Of a DNA stretch of 64,000 nt, positions 37,956-47,870 are shown piece after piece. The notes beneath the pieces were generated by a model, which was not told the DNA's origin, ran no database searches, and saw nothing but the letters and a program-made list of their open reading frames with translations. The first letter of the stretch is position 1. Each line of letters begins with the position of its first letter. The DNA is from Pseudomonas tohonis. GTDB lineage: Bacteria > Pseudomonadota > Gammaproteobacteria > Pseudomonadales > Pseudomonadaceae. The stretch is from positions 620,001 through 684,000 of the forward strand of contig NZ_AP023189.1 in the NCBI RefSeq assembly GCF_012767755.2, given 5' to 3'. Position numbers and translations under genes: made by a program.

Positions 37956-38058
37956 CTCGTATCAGGGGCAACTCATCTGGGTCAGTCGCCGTACCAGAAC
38001 CATAAGAAGAGAACCTCGCAACGAAGGTTCACAGCGTGTTTAGCGTGAGGGTTTTCAG

Positions 38059-39159
38059 ATGTCACAGTCCAACCAGGGCTCCCAGCCCCAGAACCGCGCT
38101 CCCCAATCCATCGGCTTCCTGCTGCTGGACAACTTCACCCTGATCTCCCTGGCCTCTGCGGTGGAGCCGCTGCGCATGGCCAACCAGCTCTCCGGCAAGG
38201 AGCTGTACCGCTGGTTCACCCTGACCCAGAGCGGCCTGCCGGTGAGCGCCAGCGACGGCCTGCAGATCACCCCCGACGCCAGCCTGGAGAACGCCCCGGC
38301 ACTGGACGCGGTGATCGTCTGCGGCGGTGTCGACATCCAGCACAGCGTCACCCGCGAACACCTGCAGTGGCTGCAATCGCAAGCCCGCCAGGGGCGCCAG
38401 CTCGGCGCCGTGTGCACCGGCAGCTGGGCGCTGGCCAAGGCCGGGTTGCTCGACGGCTACGACTGCAGCGTGCACTGGGAGTGCCTGGCCGCGATGCAGG
38501 AGGCCTTCCCCCGCGCCGCCATCACCACCCGCCTGTTCTCCATCGACCGCAACCGCAACACCTCGTCCGGCGGCACCGCGCCGATGGACATGATGCTGCA
38601 CCTGATCGCCCGCGAGCATGGCCGCGAACTGGCGGCGGCGATCTCCGAGATGTTCATCTACGAACGCATCCGCAACGAGCAGGACCACCAGCGCGTGCCG
38701 CTCAAGCACATGCTCGGCACCAACCAGCCGAAGCTGCAGGAAATCGTGGCGCTGATGGAGGCCAACCTGGAGGAGCCCATCGACCTCGACGAGCTGGCCT
38801 GCTACGTCGACGTGTCGCGCCGCCAGCTCGAGCGGCTGTTCCAGAAGTACCTGCACTGCTCGCCCTCGCGCTACTACCTGAAGCTGCGCCTGATCCGTGC
38901 GCGCCAGCTGCTCAAGCAGACCGCCATGTCGATCATCGAAGTGGCCTCGGTATGCGGCTTCGTCTCCACGCCGCACTTCTCCAAGTGCTACCGCGAGTAC
39001 TTCGGCATCCCGCCGCGTGACGAGCGCGCCAACCAGAACGCCAACGTGGTGGCGCTGGTGCCCATGCCCGAGGACCTGATGCGGCCCTCGTCCTCCACCG
39101 CCATGGCGGCCCTCACCCGCGCCCAGGGCGAGTCGACCTTCGCCAGCGTGCGCTTGTAA
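38059..39159 (+). CDS. gbdR: GbdR, AraC-family activator of glycine betaine catabolism
   Basis: A 366-residue GATase1-like AraC regulator. The N-terminal DJ-1/PfpI-type ligand domain (IGFLLLDNFTLISLASAVEPLRMAN, GAVCTGSWALAKAGLLDG) is followed by two HTH motifs in the C-terminal 100 residues (DLDELACYVDVSRRQLERLF; SIIEVASVCGFVSTPHFSKCYREYF). It activates betaine and dimethylglycine genes in response to betaine and dimethylglycine (known for P. aeruginosa). The position after sdaB and before the convergent dgc operon supports the name. A strong hairpin ends the gene. Confidence 0.95.
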   Translation: MSQSNQGSQPQNRAPQSIGFLLLDNFTLISLASAVEPLRMANQLSGKELYRWFTLTQSGLPVSASDGLQITPDASLENAPALDAVIVCGGVDIQHSVTREHLQWLQSQARQGRQLGAVCTGSWALAKAGLLDGYDCSVHWECLAAMQEAFPRAAITTRLFSIDRNRNTSSGGTAPMDMMLHLIAREHGRELAAAISEMFIYERIRNEQDHQRVPLKHMLGTNQPKLQEIVALMEANLEEPIDLDELACYVDVSRRQLERLFQKYLHCSPSRYYLKLRLIRARQLLKQTAMSIIEVASVCGFVSTPHFSKCYREYFGIPPRDERANQNANVVALVPMPEDLMRPSSSTAMAALTRAQGESTFASVRL

Positions 39160-39167
39160 GCCTTGCA

Positions 39168-39196
39168 CCGGGGCCGCCTGGCGGCCCCGGTCATTT
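39168..39196 (+). terminator. Terminator hairpin of gbdR
   Basis: CCGGGGCCGC (39168-39177) and GCGGCCCCGG (39181-39190) pair around a 3-base loop, followed by TCATTTC. Confidence 0.8.
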
Positions 39197-39223
39197 CAAT
39201 CCCACCGCCGTGCCTCGGTTCTT

Positions 39224-39303
39224 CGCGGTTGAAACCGCTCCCACAAGGTGACGCCAATGCAGGGTGGCGGGCTCCAGTCTTGTGGGAGCGAATTCATTCG
39301 CGA
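39224..39303. repeat. Inverted pair of GTGGGAGCG-type REP elements
   Basis: On the minus strand 39224-39246 reads CTTGTGGGAGCGGTTTCAAC followed by CGC; on the plus strand 39280-39303 reads CTTGTGGGAGCGAATTCATT followed by CGCG. The two face each other across about 33 bases. This is a different family from the TGTAGGGGCG type at 13760, and is the P. putida-like kind. Confidence 0.88.
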
Positions 39304-39416
39304 TGCTTTTCGAGCAGCCCGGCCGGCGCCAGGGTCATGTCCGGGCCTGGAATCGATGGGTTTCGCTTCGCTCTACGCCATCCTGCGGGGCGTTGTGCAT
39401 CGCTTGACGGGCATGA

Positions 39417-39445
39417 AAAAAGGGCGCCATCGGCGCCCTTTCTCG
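39417..39445. terminator. Terminator of the dgc/etf operon
   Basis: AAAGGGCGCC-ATC-GGCGCCCTTT (39419-39441), flanked by A residues and T residues, works in both directions between convergent gbdR and the small ORF. Confidence 0.92.
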
Positions 39446-39456
39446 TTGCAGGTGGA

Positions 39457-39702
39457 TCAGCGCGGAACCAGCGCTGGCAACAGGGTACGGGAAATGGCCT
39501 CGCGCACGTTCGGCAGCAGGGTGGCGCTGCCGCCCAGCAGCTCCTCCACCAGGCGCCGCAGAGCCACGGCGCGTTCGGGGCTGAGGCCGCTCACGGCGTG
39601 CTCGCAGGCCTGCTCGGCGCTCACCCCCGAGGGAATGGCCAGCCCCAGCGCCACCAGGCGCTCGCGGAAATCTTCCTGGTCGATCAGATCGGCATGCATC
39701 AT
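39457..39702 (-). CDS. Small cytosolic protein at the end of the etf operon
   Basis: An 81-residue acidic protein: DLIDQEDFRERLVALGLAIP, then SAEQACEHAVSGLSPERAVALRRLVEELLGG. It begins with two adjacent ATG codons, 31 bp after the etfB stop, and is the last gene before the operon terminator. I do not recognise a domain. The operon position suggests a helper for the dimethylglycine/electron-transfer genes. Confidence 0.7.
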   Translation of the reverse strand: MMHADLIDQEDFRERLVALGLAIPSGVSAEQACEHAVSGLSPERAVALRRLVEELLGGSATLLPNVREAISRTLLPALVPR

Positions 39703-39733
39703 GGCCTGTCTCCTCCGGTCATCGGGCTGCGCG

Positions 39734-40513
39734 TCAGCGCAGCACTCCTTCTTCCATCAACAGCTTGAAGATAGCCTCGGCACCCTCGGCTGGCGACAGG
39801 TCCTTGAGCACCTTTCCGCCCCCGCCGGAAGCCTTGGCCGTGGCCGCCTTCATCCGCTCGGCGCCGGTCTTGGCCTTGATCACCTTGAGCCGCTTGGGCC
39901 TCGGCCGGGCCGGTTGCAAGCGTGCCTCGGCCAGCAGCGTGTCTTCAACCACTTCGACGTCGCAGGCCTCGAGCGTGCCGCGCCGGGCCGGGCCGAAGGC
40001 GCTCTGGCGCGCCGCCGGGGCGGCGTTGTCGACGCTGGCGAGGAAGGGCAGGCGCACCCGCAGGCGGCGCCGCTGGCCACGGGGCAGGGCCTGCAGCACC
40101 TGGGCCACGCCGTTCTCAACCTTTTCCACTTCCGCGAGCCCGACCACCAGCGGCCAGCCGAGTCTCTCGGCCAGCAGGAAGGGCAGCATCCCCGAGCCTT
40201 CGCCGGTTTCCGCCTGGCTGCCGGTGAGCACCAGCTGCGCGCCGGCTTCGGCGAGGTACTCCGCCAGTGCCGGCAGGGCGTCTGCCTGGGCGGGCTGTTC
40301 GAGCACGGCGATTTCCGCCAGGCCCATGCCCAGGTAGGCGCGCAGGGCTTCCTCGCGCGGGTTGCCGGCGTGCAGCACCTGCAGGCGATCGCCGCCCAGG
40401 CGCAGGCCCAGCTCGACGGCGCGGGCGTCCTGCTCCGCACGGCGGGCGCGGCCGGAGGTCGGGTGAGCGCCGACGGAGACCAGGGTGATGATGTTCAGTT
40501 CGTCATGCGGCAT
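39734..40513 (-). CDS. etfB: Electron transfer flavoprotein beta-type subunit
   Basis: A 259-residue EtfB-like protein, the likely partner of EtfA in taking electrons from dimethylglycine dehydrogenase. The N-terminus NIITLVSVGAHPTSGRARRAEQD is unlike classical EtfB (usually VxVKRV), while GSQAETGEGSGMLPFLLAERLGWP fits the AMP/adenine-binding block; the tail is rich in Lys and Gly. It overlaps the etfA end by 11 bp. In P. aeruginosa the gene at this place is annotated as a hypothetical or ETF beta-like protein of the same operon. Confidence 0.82.
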   Translation of the reverse strand: MPHDELNIITLVSVGAHPTSGRARRAEQDARAVELGLRLGGDRLQVLHAGNPREEALRAYLGMGLAEIAVLEQPAQADALPALAEYLAEAGAQLVLTGSQAETGEGSGMLPFLLAERLGWPLVVGLAEVEKVENGVAQVLQALPRGQRRRLRVRLPFLASVDNAAPAARQSAFGPARRGTLEACDVEVVEDTLLAEARLQPARPRPKRLKVIKAKTGAERMKAATAKASGGGGKVLKDLSPAEGAEAIFKLLMEEGVLR

Positions 40514-41735
40514 CGCGTGCGCCCCCCTGACGGTATGCGGTGATCCGCTCGATCAGCGCCGCGAGGATGGCGCCGGAGTCGCCGATCACCGAGAGGTCGG
40601 CGCGTTTGATCATGTCGCAGCCCGGGTCCATGTTCACCGCCACCACCTTGTCGCAGGCGCCGATGCCCTGCAGGTGCTGGATGGCGCCGGAGATACCCAC
40701 GGCCAGGTACACCCGCGCGGTGACCCAGGTGCCGGTGGCACCGACCTGGCGGTTGCGCGGCATGTGGCCGTCGTCCACCGCCACGCGCGAGGCGCCTTCG
40801 GTGGCGCCCAGGACCCTGGCGGCCTCGTGGAACAGCGCCCAGTCCTTCACGCCGTTGCCGCCGGAGAGGATGAACTCGGCCTCGGCCATGGGGATCTGCG
40901 CCGGGTCCACGGCCACTGCACCGAGGTCCTCGATGCGCGGCAGGCTGCGGGCGATGTTGGCTTGCAATTCGATGGGGCGGGCTTCGTGGCGGGTCTCGCT
41001 GACCGGCTCGGCGCATTCGGCGGCGGCCAGGATCAGCCGTGGCGTGGCGCGCACCAGGTCCTCGCGACCGGCACCGGCACGGCCGCTGCATTGCTCGCCG
41101 TCCACCTGCCAGACGCGTGTGGCCGGGCGTTCGCCGAGCTTGGCTGCCAGGCGCCGGCCCAGCTCGCCACCCCCGCTGCGGCTGTCGGGCAACAGCCAGT
41201 GGCGCGGGGCCAGCTGGCTTTCCACGGCGCTCAGGGCCAGCACCCGCGCTTCGGGCGCATAACCGTCGAAGGCCTCGCCCTGGATGCGCAGGATGCGGTC
41301 GACGCCGGCGTTGTCGAAGGCGGCTTCCTTGTCGTCGCCGAACAGCACCGCGACCACCGCGCCGCCCGATCCGGCAAGCCTGTTGGCCAGGCCGAGCAGG
41401 TCCTTGTCGTGGCTGCCGAGGCGGCCGCCGACCATGTCCGGCACCACGGCGATGTAGAAGGCCGGTTGCGCCACCACATGCAGCGGCAGTTGCACGGCCT
41501 CGCTGCTGCCACTGCGCTTGCCGGCGGTGCCCTGCTGGGCGCCGCTGCGGTCGATACGCTTGATGCCGGCAGGACCGATGAAGCCGGCGGCGATGGCATG
41601 GGGATTCTTGCGGATGACGCCGTTGGGCCCCATCCAGGTGGTCTGGCCCTGTTGCTGCAACGTGGCGTGCAGGGGGTGCAGGCGGTTGCGGGCGATACGC
41701 TCGGCGCGCGGGTCGCGGCGGATGATGTCGCTCAT
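40503..41735 (-). CDS. etfA: Electron transfer flavoprotein alpha-type subunit
   Basis: A 410-residue FAD-carrying subunit, longer than classical EtfA by an N-terminal extension of about 100 residues. The C-terminal FAD domain is complete: AEFILSGGNGVKDW, PRNRQVGATGTWV, AVGISGAIQHLQGI and VNMDPGCDMIKRADLSVIGD. The ATG at 41735 (MSDIIRRDPRAERIARNRLH) is the real start. The frame is open to 42038, but that stretch overlaps dgcB and is not coding. It lies 46 bp after dgcB. Confidence 0.92.
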   Translation of the reverse strand: MSDIIRRDPRAERIARNRLHPLHATLQQQGQTTWMGPNGVIRKNPHAIAAGFIGPAGIKRIDRSGAQQGTAGKRSGSSEAVQLPLHVVAQPAFYIAVVPDMVGGRLGSHDKDLLGLANRLAGSGGAVVAVLFGDDKEAAFDNAGVDRILRIQGEAFDGYAPEARVLALSAVESQLAPRHWLLPDSRSGGGELGRRLAAKLGERPATRVWQVDGEQCSGRAGAGREDLVRATPRLILAAAECAEPVSETRHEARPIELQANIARSLPRIEDLGAVAVDPAQIPMAEAEFILSGGNGVKDWALFHEAARVLGATEGASRVAVDDGHMPRNRQVGATGTWVTARVYLAVGISGAIQHLQGIGACDKVVAVNMDPGCDMIKRADLSVIGDSGAILAALIERITAYRQGGARDAA

Positions 41736-41781
41736 CGTTGAGTCTCCGTGCGAGAGGGGCGCTGGTGGCGAAGGCACTTCA

Positions 41782-43746
<1,965 letters not shown>

Positions 43747-43762
43747 GGATAACCACCTTGGC

Positions 43763-43856
43763 CGCAGCGGCAAGCGCCAAGCTTCAAGCTGCAAGCAAGA
43801 GCCGAGTCCCGCTCCGGCGCCTGCTTGTGGCTTGCCACTTGCCGCTTGCGGCTGCT
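43763..43856. repeat. Hairpin intergenic repeat (GCAAGC family), copy 2
   Basis: The left arm contains GCGGCAAGCGCCAAGC and the right arm GCTTGCCACTTGCCGCTTGC, with loop words AAGAGCC and GGCGCCTG shared with the tkt-epd copy at 1396-1482. It fills the dgcA-dgcB gap and ends two bases before the dgcA stop codon. Confidence 0.8.
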
Positions 43857-43857
43857 T

Positions 43858-45918
43858 TTAGAAGTCCTTGCACAACCGCAGGGCGTCGTAGATCGCCGCG
43901 TGCACGTTGCGCGGGGCGCCGCAGTCGCCGATGCGGAACAGCAGGTAGCCGTCGCCGGGTTCGGACAGGCAGGGTTGCGGCCTGATCTCGAACAGCGCGT
44001 CGACGTCGATCTGGCCCTTGTTGCGCGAGCCCTGCTTGAGTGCGTAGTACAGGCTCTCGTCGGGGCGCACGCCGTTCTCGATGACGATCTGGTCGACCAC
44101 GCGCTCCTCGCGGGCGCCGGTGTATTCGTTCTCCAGCACGGCCACCACCTTGTCGCCCTCGCGGTAGACCTTTTCCAGCATCAGGTCGCCGGTCATGATC
44201 ACGTCCTTCGGGTACATGCTGCGGTAGTAGGTGGGGAAGGTGGTGCCACCCATGGCGACGCCGGGCTTGGTGTCGTCGGTGACGATCTCCACCTGGGCGC
44301 CCTTCTCGGAGAGGTAGTCCGCCGCCGACATGCCGCCGAACTCGCAGATGGTGTCGTAGACCAGCACGTTCTTGCCGGGCTCGACCTTGCCTTCGAGGAT
44401 GTCCCAGGCGCTGACCACCAGGCCTTCTGCCGCGCCCCAGTGCTCGTTCTGCTCGATGAAGGGATGGCCGCCGTTGGCCAGCACCACGATGTCGGGCTTG
44501 AGGTCGAGGATGGTGTCGGTGTCGGCACCGGTGCCCAGGCGCAGGTCGACGCCGAGGCGGGCGATCTCCAGCTGATACCAGCGGGTGATGCCGGCGATCT
44601 GGTCGCGTTGCGGTGCCTTGGCGGCGATGCTGATCTGGCCGCCGAGCTGGTCCTTCTTCTCGAACAGGGTCACGTCGTGGCCGCGCTCGGCCGCCACGCG
44701 GGCCGCTTCCATTCCGGCGGGGCCGCCGCCGACGATCACCACCTTGCGCTTGACGCCGGTGGTCTTCTCGATGATGTGCGGCAGGCCCATGTACTCGCGG
44801 GTGGTGGCGGCGTTCTGGATGCACAGCACGTCCAGGCCCTGGTACTGGCGGTCGATGCAGTAGTTGGCGCCGACGCACTGCTTGATCTGGTCCACCTGGC
44901 CCATCTTGATCTTGGCGATCAGGTGCGGGTCGGCGATGTGGGCGCGGGTCATGCCGACCATGTCCACGTAGCCGCCTTCGAGGATGCGCGTGGCCTGGTT
45001 CGGGTCCTTGATGTTCTGCGCGTGCAGCACCGGGACGTTGACCACTTCCTTGATGCCGGCCGCCAGGTGCAGGAAGGGCTCCGGCGGGAAGCTCATGTTG
45101 GGGATGACGTTGGCCAGGGTGTTGTGGGTGTCGGCGCCGGAGCCGACCACGCCGATGAAGTCGAGCATGCCGGTGTCGCAGTAGTACTTGGCGATCTGCT
45201 TCATGTCCTCGTGGGACAGGCCGTCGGGGTGGAACTCGTCGCCGGAGATGCGCAGCCCGACGCAGAAGTCGGGGCCGACTTCCTCGCGCACGGCCTTGAG
45301 CACTTCCAGGCCGAACTTCATGCGGCCTTCGAAGGTGCCGCCCCATTCGTCGGTGCGCTTGTTGACGCGCGGGCTCCAGAACTGGTCGATCATGTGCTGG
45401 TGCACGGCGGAGAGCTCGACGCCATCCAGCCCGCCGGCCTTGGCGCGGCGCGCGGCCTGGGCGAAGTCACCGATGACGCGCCAGATCTCTTCCACCTCGA
45501 TGGTCTTGCAGGTGGCGCGGTGCACGGGCTCGCGGATGCCCGACGGCGACATCAGGGTCGGCCAGTTGAAGCCGTCCCAGCGCGAGCGCCGGCCCATGTG
45601 GGTTATCTGGATCATGATCTTGGCGCCGTGCTTGTGCATGGCGTCGGCGAGGTTCTGGAAGTGCGGGATGATGCGGTCGGTGGACAGGTTCACCGAGCTC
45701 CACCATTGCTGGGGGCTGTCGCTGGACACCACGGACGAGCCGCCGCAGATGGCCAGGCCGATGCCGCCCTTGGCCTTTTCCTCGTAGTACTTCACGTAGC
45801 GCTCGGTGGTCATGCCGCCATCGGTGGCGATGACCTCGGCGTGGGCGGTACTGAGCACGCGGTTGCGGATGGTCAGTTTGCCGATCTGGATCGGCTGGAA
45901 CATTGCTTCGAACGCCAT
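43858..45918 (-). CDS. dgcA: Dimethylglycine demethylase/dehydrogenase DgcA
   Basis: A 686-residue enzyme of the trimethylamine-dehydrogenase/old-yellow-enzyme family that demethylates dimethylglycine to sarcosine with DgcB. The N-terminal FMN barrel spans about 1-370: PIQIGKLTIRNRVLSTAHAE, HQHMIDQFWSPRVNKRTDEW. The Fe-S cluster loop is CVGANYC then LDVLC. The C-terminal part has two nucleotide folds (VIVGGGPAGMEAARVAAERGH; VYDTICEFGGMSAADYL). In the loop one usual Cys of CxxCxxxC is Ala. It is second or third in the dipeptidase-to-etf run, 16 bp after the DUF5943 gene. Confidence 0.94.
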   Translation of the reverse strand: MAFEAMFQPIQIGKLTIRNRVLSTAHAEVIATDGGMTTERYVKYYEEKAKGGIGLAICGGSSVVSSDSPQQWWSSVNLSTDRIIPHFQNLADAMHKHGAKIMIQITHMGRRSRWDGFNWPTLMSPSGIREPVHRATCKTIEVEEIWRVIGDFAQAARRAKAGGLDGVELSAVHQHMIDQFWSPRVNKRTDEWGGTFEGRMKFGLEVLKAVREEVGPDFCVGLRISGDEFHPDGLSHEDMKQIAKYYCDTGMLDFIGVVGSGADTHNTLANVIPNMSFPPEPFLHLAAGIKEVVNVPVLHAQNIKDPNQATRILEGGYVDMVGMTRAHIADPHLIAKIKMGQVDQIKQCVGANYCIDRQYQGLDVLCIQNAATTREYMGLPHIIEKTTGVKRKVVIVGGGPAGMEAARVAAERGHDVTLFEKKDQLGGQISIAAKAPQRDQIAGITRWYQLEIARLGVDLRLGTGADTDTILDLKPDIVVLANGGHPFIEQNEHWGAAEGLVVSAWDILEGKVEPGKNVLVYDTICEFGGMSAADYLSEKGAQVEIVTDDTKPGVAMGGTTFPTYYRSMYPKDVIMTGDLMLEKVYREGDKVVAVLENEYTGAREERVVDQIVIENGVRPDESLYYALKQGSRNKGQIDVDALFEIRPQPCLSEPGDGYLLFRIGDCGAPRNVHAAIYDALRLCKDF

Positions 45919-45934
45919 GATGCCGTGCCTCGCC

Positions 45935-46465
45935 TCAGAGGGGTTTCACGATGAACAGGCCATCGTCGTGGCCTTCTTCCGAGCCGCTGTAGACCTGCTC
46001 GGCGACGGTGCGGATGCTGCTGCCGCGGGCCTGGAGGATCTGGTCCATGGCCCCGGCGAACCAGCCGGTGAACATGTAGTCGACCTTGCGCCCGACCTTG
46101 CCGTAGACGTAGACGAAGGCGGAGTGCTCGAGCTTGACGCTGGCGGTGCCCTTGTCGAGGTCGATGTCCTGGATCTTGAACAGGCCCCAGCCGCGCTGGG
46201 ACAGGCGCTTCATGTAGTGCTCGAACACCGCCACGCCTTCCAGGCCGTGGCATTCGGCTTCCTTCTCGCACCAGTGCCAGGCGGACTTGTAGCCGGCCTT
46301 GTAGAGGATCTCGGCATAGGCGTCGGCACCCAGCACCTCCTCGATGCCGATGTGGTTGTTGACGAAGAAGTGGCGCGGCACATAGAGCATCGGCAGTGCG
46401 TCGGTGGTCCAGACGCCGGTCTCGCTGTCGACTTCGATGGGCAGTTCGGGGGCGTGTTTGGCCAT
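45935..46465 (-). CDS. DUF5943-type protein of the dimethylglycine operon
   Basis: A 176-residue cytosolic protein with no recognised active site; conserved-looking blocks are YVPRHFFVNNHIGIEEVLG, WHWCEKEAECHGLEG and YMFTGWFAGAMDQILQ. The same gene stands immediately upstream of dgcA in P. aeruginosa and is annotated as a domain of unknown function with 4-vinyl-reductase-like character. The ATG at 46465 (MAKHAPELP) follows GGAG. It is tightly linked to dgcA, so an accessory role in its assembly or activity is likely. Confidence 0.8.
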   Translation of the reverse strand: MAKHAPELPIEVDSETGVWTTDALPMLYVPRHFFVNNHIGIEEVLGADAYAEILYKAGYKSAWHWCEKEAECHGLEGVAVFEHYMKRLSQRGWGLFKIQDIDLDKGTASVKLEHSAFVYVYGKVGRKVDYMFTGWFAGAMDQILQARGSSIRTVAEQVYSGSEEGHDDGLFIVKPL

Positions 46466-46530
46466 GTGTTCAAGCTCCGGAATTCGCTTTGTTGATGGGG
46501 CGAAGCCCCGTCTCATGTTTGAAAGGTGCC

Positions 46531-46676
46531 GATGAATGCCTGTGGAGCCGTCGCGAGCGCGCCGAGAGCCAGGAGACCCGCAGCGACAGGCGAGAGCAGT
46601 ACGCATGTACGGCGAGCCTGTCGCGAGGACGCGACGCAGCTATCGGTGGGCGCAGCAGGCTCCGGGGGCATTCATC
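46531..46676. repeat. 146-bp terminal inverted repeat element
   Basis: The ends are GATGAATGCC-TGT-GGAGCC (46531-46549) and GGCTCC-GGG-GGCATTCATC (46658-46676), complementary over 16 of 19 positions. Inside, GCGACAGGC (46583-46591) pairs with GCCTGTCGC (46616-46624) around GTAC-GCAT-GTAC. The right end reaches the dipeptidase stop codon. No protein is encoded; it is MITE-like. Confidence 0.7.
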
Positions 46677-47652
46677 ATTCGCCCCAGACGTCCTTGAGGA
46701 CATTTACCCAGTTCTCGCCCATGATCTTGCGCACCACGCGTTCGCTGTGGCCGCGCCCCAGCAGGGTCTCGGTGAGGTTGGGGAATTCGCCCACGGTGCG
46801 GATGCCCAGCGGGTTGATGATCTTGCCGAAGTTGGTCAGGCGCCGGGCGTAGCCCTTGTCGTGGGTCAGGTACTCGAAGAAGTCCTGGCCGTGGCCCTGG
46901 GTGAAGTCGGTGCCGATGCCGATGGCGTCTTCGCCGACGATGTTCATCACGTATTCGATGGCTTCGGCGTAGTCGTCGATGGTGGAGTCGATGCCCTTGG
47001 CCAGGAACGGCGCGAACATGGTCACGCCGACGAAGCCACCGTGGTCGGCGATGAACTTCAGCTCCTCGTCGGACTTGTTGCGCGGGTGTTGCTTCAGGCC
47101 GGAGGGCAGGCAGTGGGAGTAGCAGACCGGCTTCTTGGATTCGAGGATGACTTCCTCGGAGGTCTTGGAACCGACGTGGGAGAGGTCGCACATGACGCCG
47201 ACGCGGTTCATCTCGGCGACGATCTCGCGACCGAAGCCGGAGAGCCCGCCATCACGCTCGTAGCAGCCGGTACCCACGAGGTTCTGGGTGTTGTAGCACA
47301 TCTGCACGATGCCCACGCCGAGCTGCTTGAACACCTCCACGTAGCCGATCTGGTCCTCGAACGCGTGGGCGTTCTGGAAGCCGAAGAGGATGCCGGTCTT
47401 GCCCTGTTCCTTGGCCTTGCGGATGTCGGCCGTGGTACGCACGGGCATCACCAGGTCGCTGTTCTCGCGGATCAGCTTCTGGCTGGCGGCGATGTTGTTC
47501 ACCGTGGCCTGGAAGCCCTCCCACACGGAGACGGTGCAGTTGGCCGCGGTGAGGCCGCCCTTGCGCATGTCTTCGAAGAGTTCGCGGTTCCACTTGGCGA
47601 TGATCAGGCCATCGATGACGATGCTGTCGGCGTGAAGTTCGGCTGGGCTCAT
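46675..47652 (-). CDS. Membrane-dipeptidase family (M19) protein of the betaine locus
   Basis: A 325-residue protein of the renal dipeptidase family, TIM-barrel metal hydrolases. Supporting blocks: ADIRKAKEQGKTGILFGFQNA, VQMCYNTQNLVG, VGVMCDLSHVGSKTSEEVI, and DAIGIGTDFTQGHG. The N-terminal HxD metal motif of M19 (usually DGHND) is replaced by IDGLIIAKWNRE, so metal binding must differ. The same atypical protein lies at this position in P. aeruginosa. The substrate is unknown; a peptide or N-acyl compound is only inferred. It probably heads the run to dgcA, although the repeat element may separate them. Confidence 0.87.
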   Translation of the reverse strand: MSPAELHADSIVIDGLIIAKWNRELFEDMRKGGLTAANCTVSVWEGFQATVNNIAASQKLIRENSDLVMPVRTTADIRKAKEQGKTGILFGFQNAHAFEDQIGYVEVFKQLGVGIVQMCYNTQNLVGTGCYERDGGLSGFGREIVAEMNRVGVMCDLSHVGSKTSEEVILESKKPVCYSHCLPSGLKQHPRNKSDEELKFIADHGGFVGVTMFAPFLAKGIDSTIDDYAEAIEYVMNIVGEDAIGIGTDFTQGHGQDFFEYLTHDKGYARRLTNFGKIINPLGIRTVGEFPNLTETLLGRGHSERVVRKIMGENWVNVLKDVWGE

Positions 47653-47722
47653 CAGGCTGTCCCCTTTGATTCTTGGTGCGCCGAATCTTCTGCCGGCGCT
47701 TTGAACCGAGCATATCGCCGGG

Positions 47723-47768
47723 GCTTTCGGCGCTATCGCGCAAAAACGACGGGGGGATTGCCGAAAGC
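47723..47768. promoter_or_regulatory. Inverted repeat upstream of the dipeptidase gene
   Basis: GCTTTCGGC (47723-47731) and GCCGAAAGC (47760-47768) lie 70-116 bases before the start at 47652. This is a possible activator site, given the place in the GbdR-type locus; not proven. Confidence 0.35.
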
Positions 47769-47870
47769 GTCAATGCGGGGTCGTGGATGGGTAAGCCGGG
47801 TGAGCGGTACGGCCGGCCGACAGGTGTCGGTATGTCGGATGGATCGGGTGTAAATGGCGGCTATCTGCGC

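Larger units (their letters stand above)
37644..38058. promoter_or_regulatory. sdaB-gbdR intergenic regulatory region
   Basis: A 415-bp gap holding a 20-bp perfect palindrome (37715-37734), an ATTGAACG-type box (37921-37938), a sigma-54 like element (37942-37955) and a leader of about 90 bases to gbdR. No gene is seen in it. Confidence 0.7.

Noticed and set aside
43825..45954. 709-residue open frame antisense to dgcA
   Set aside because: Shadow frame; composition is Val/Gly/Ala/His-rich and dgcA explains the region.
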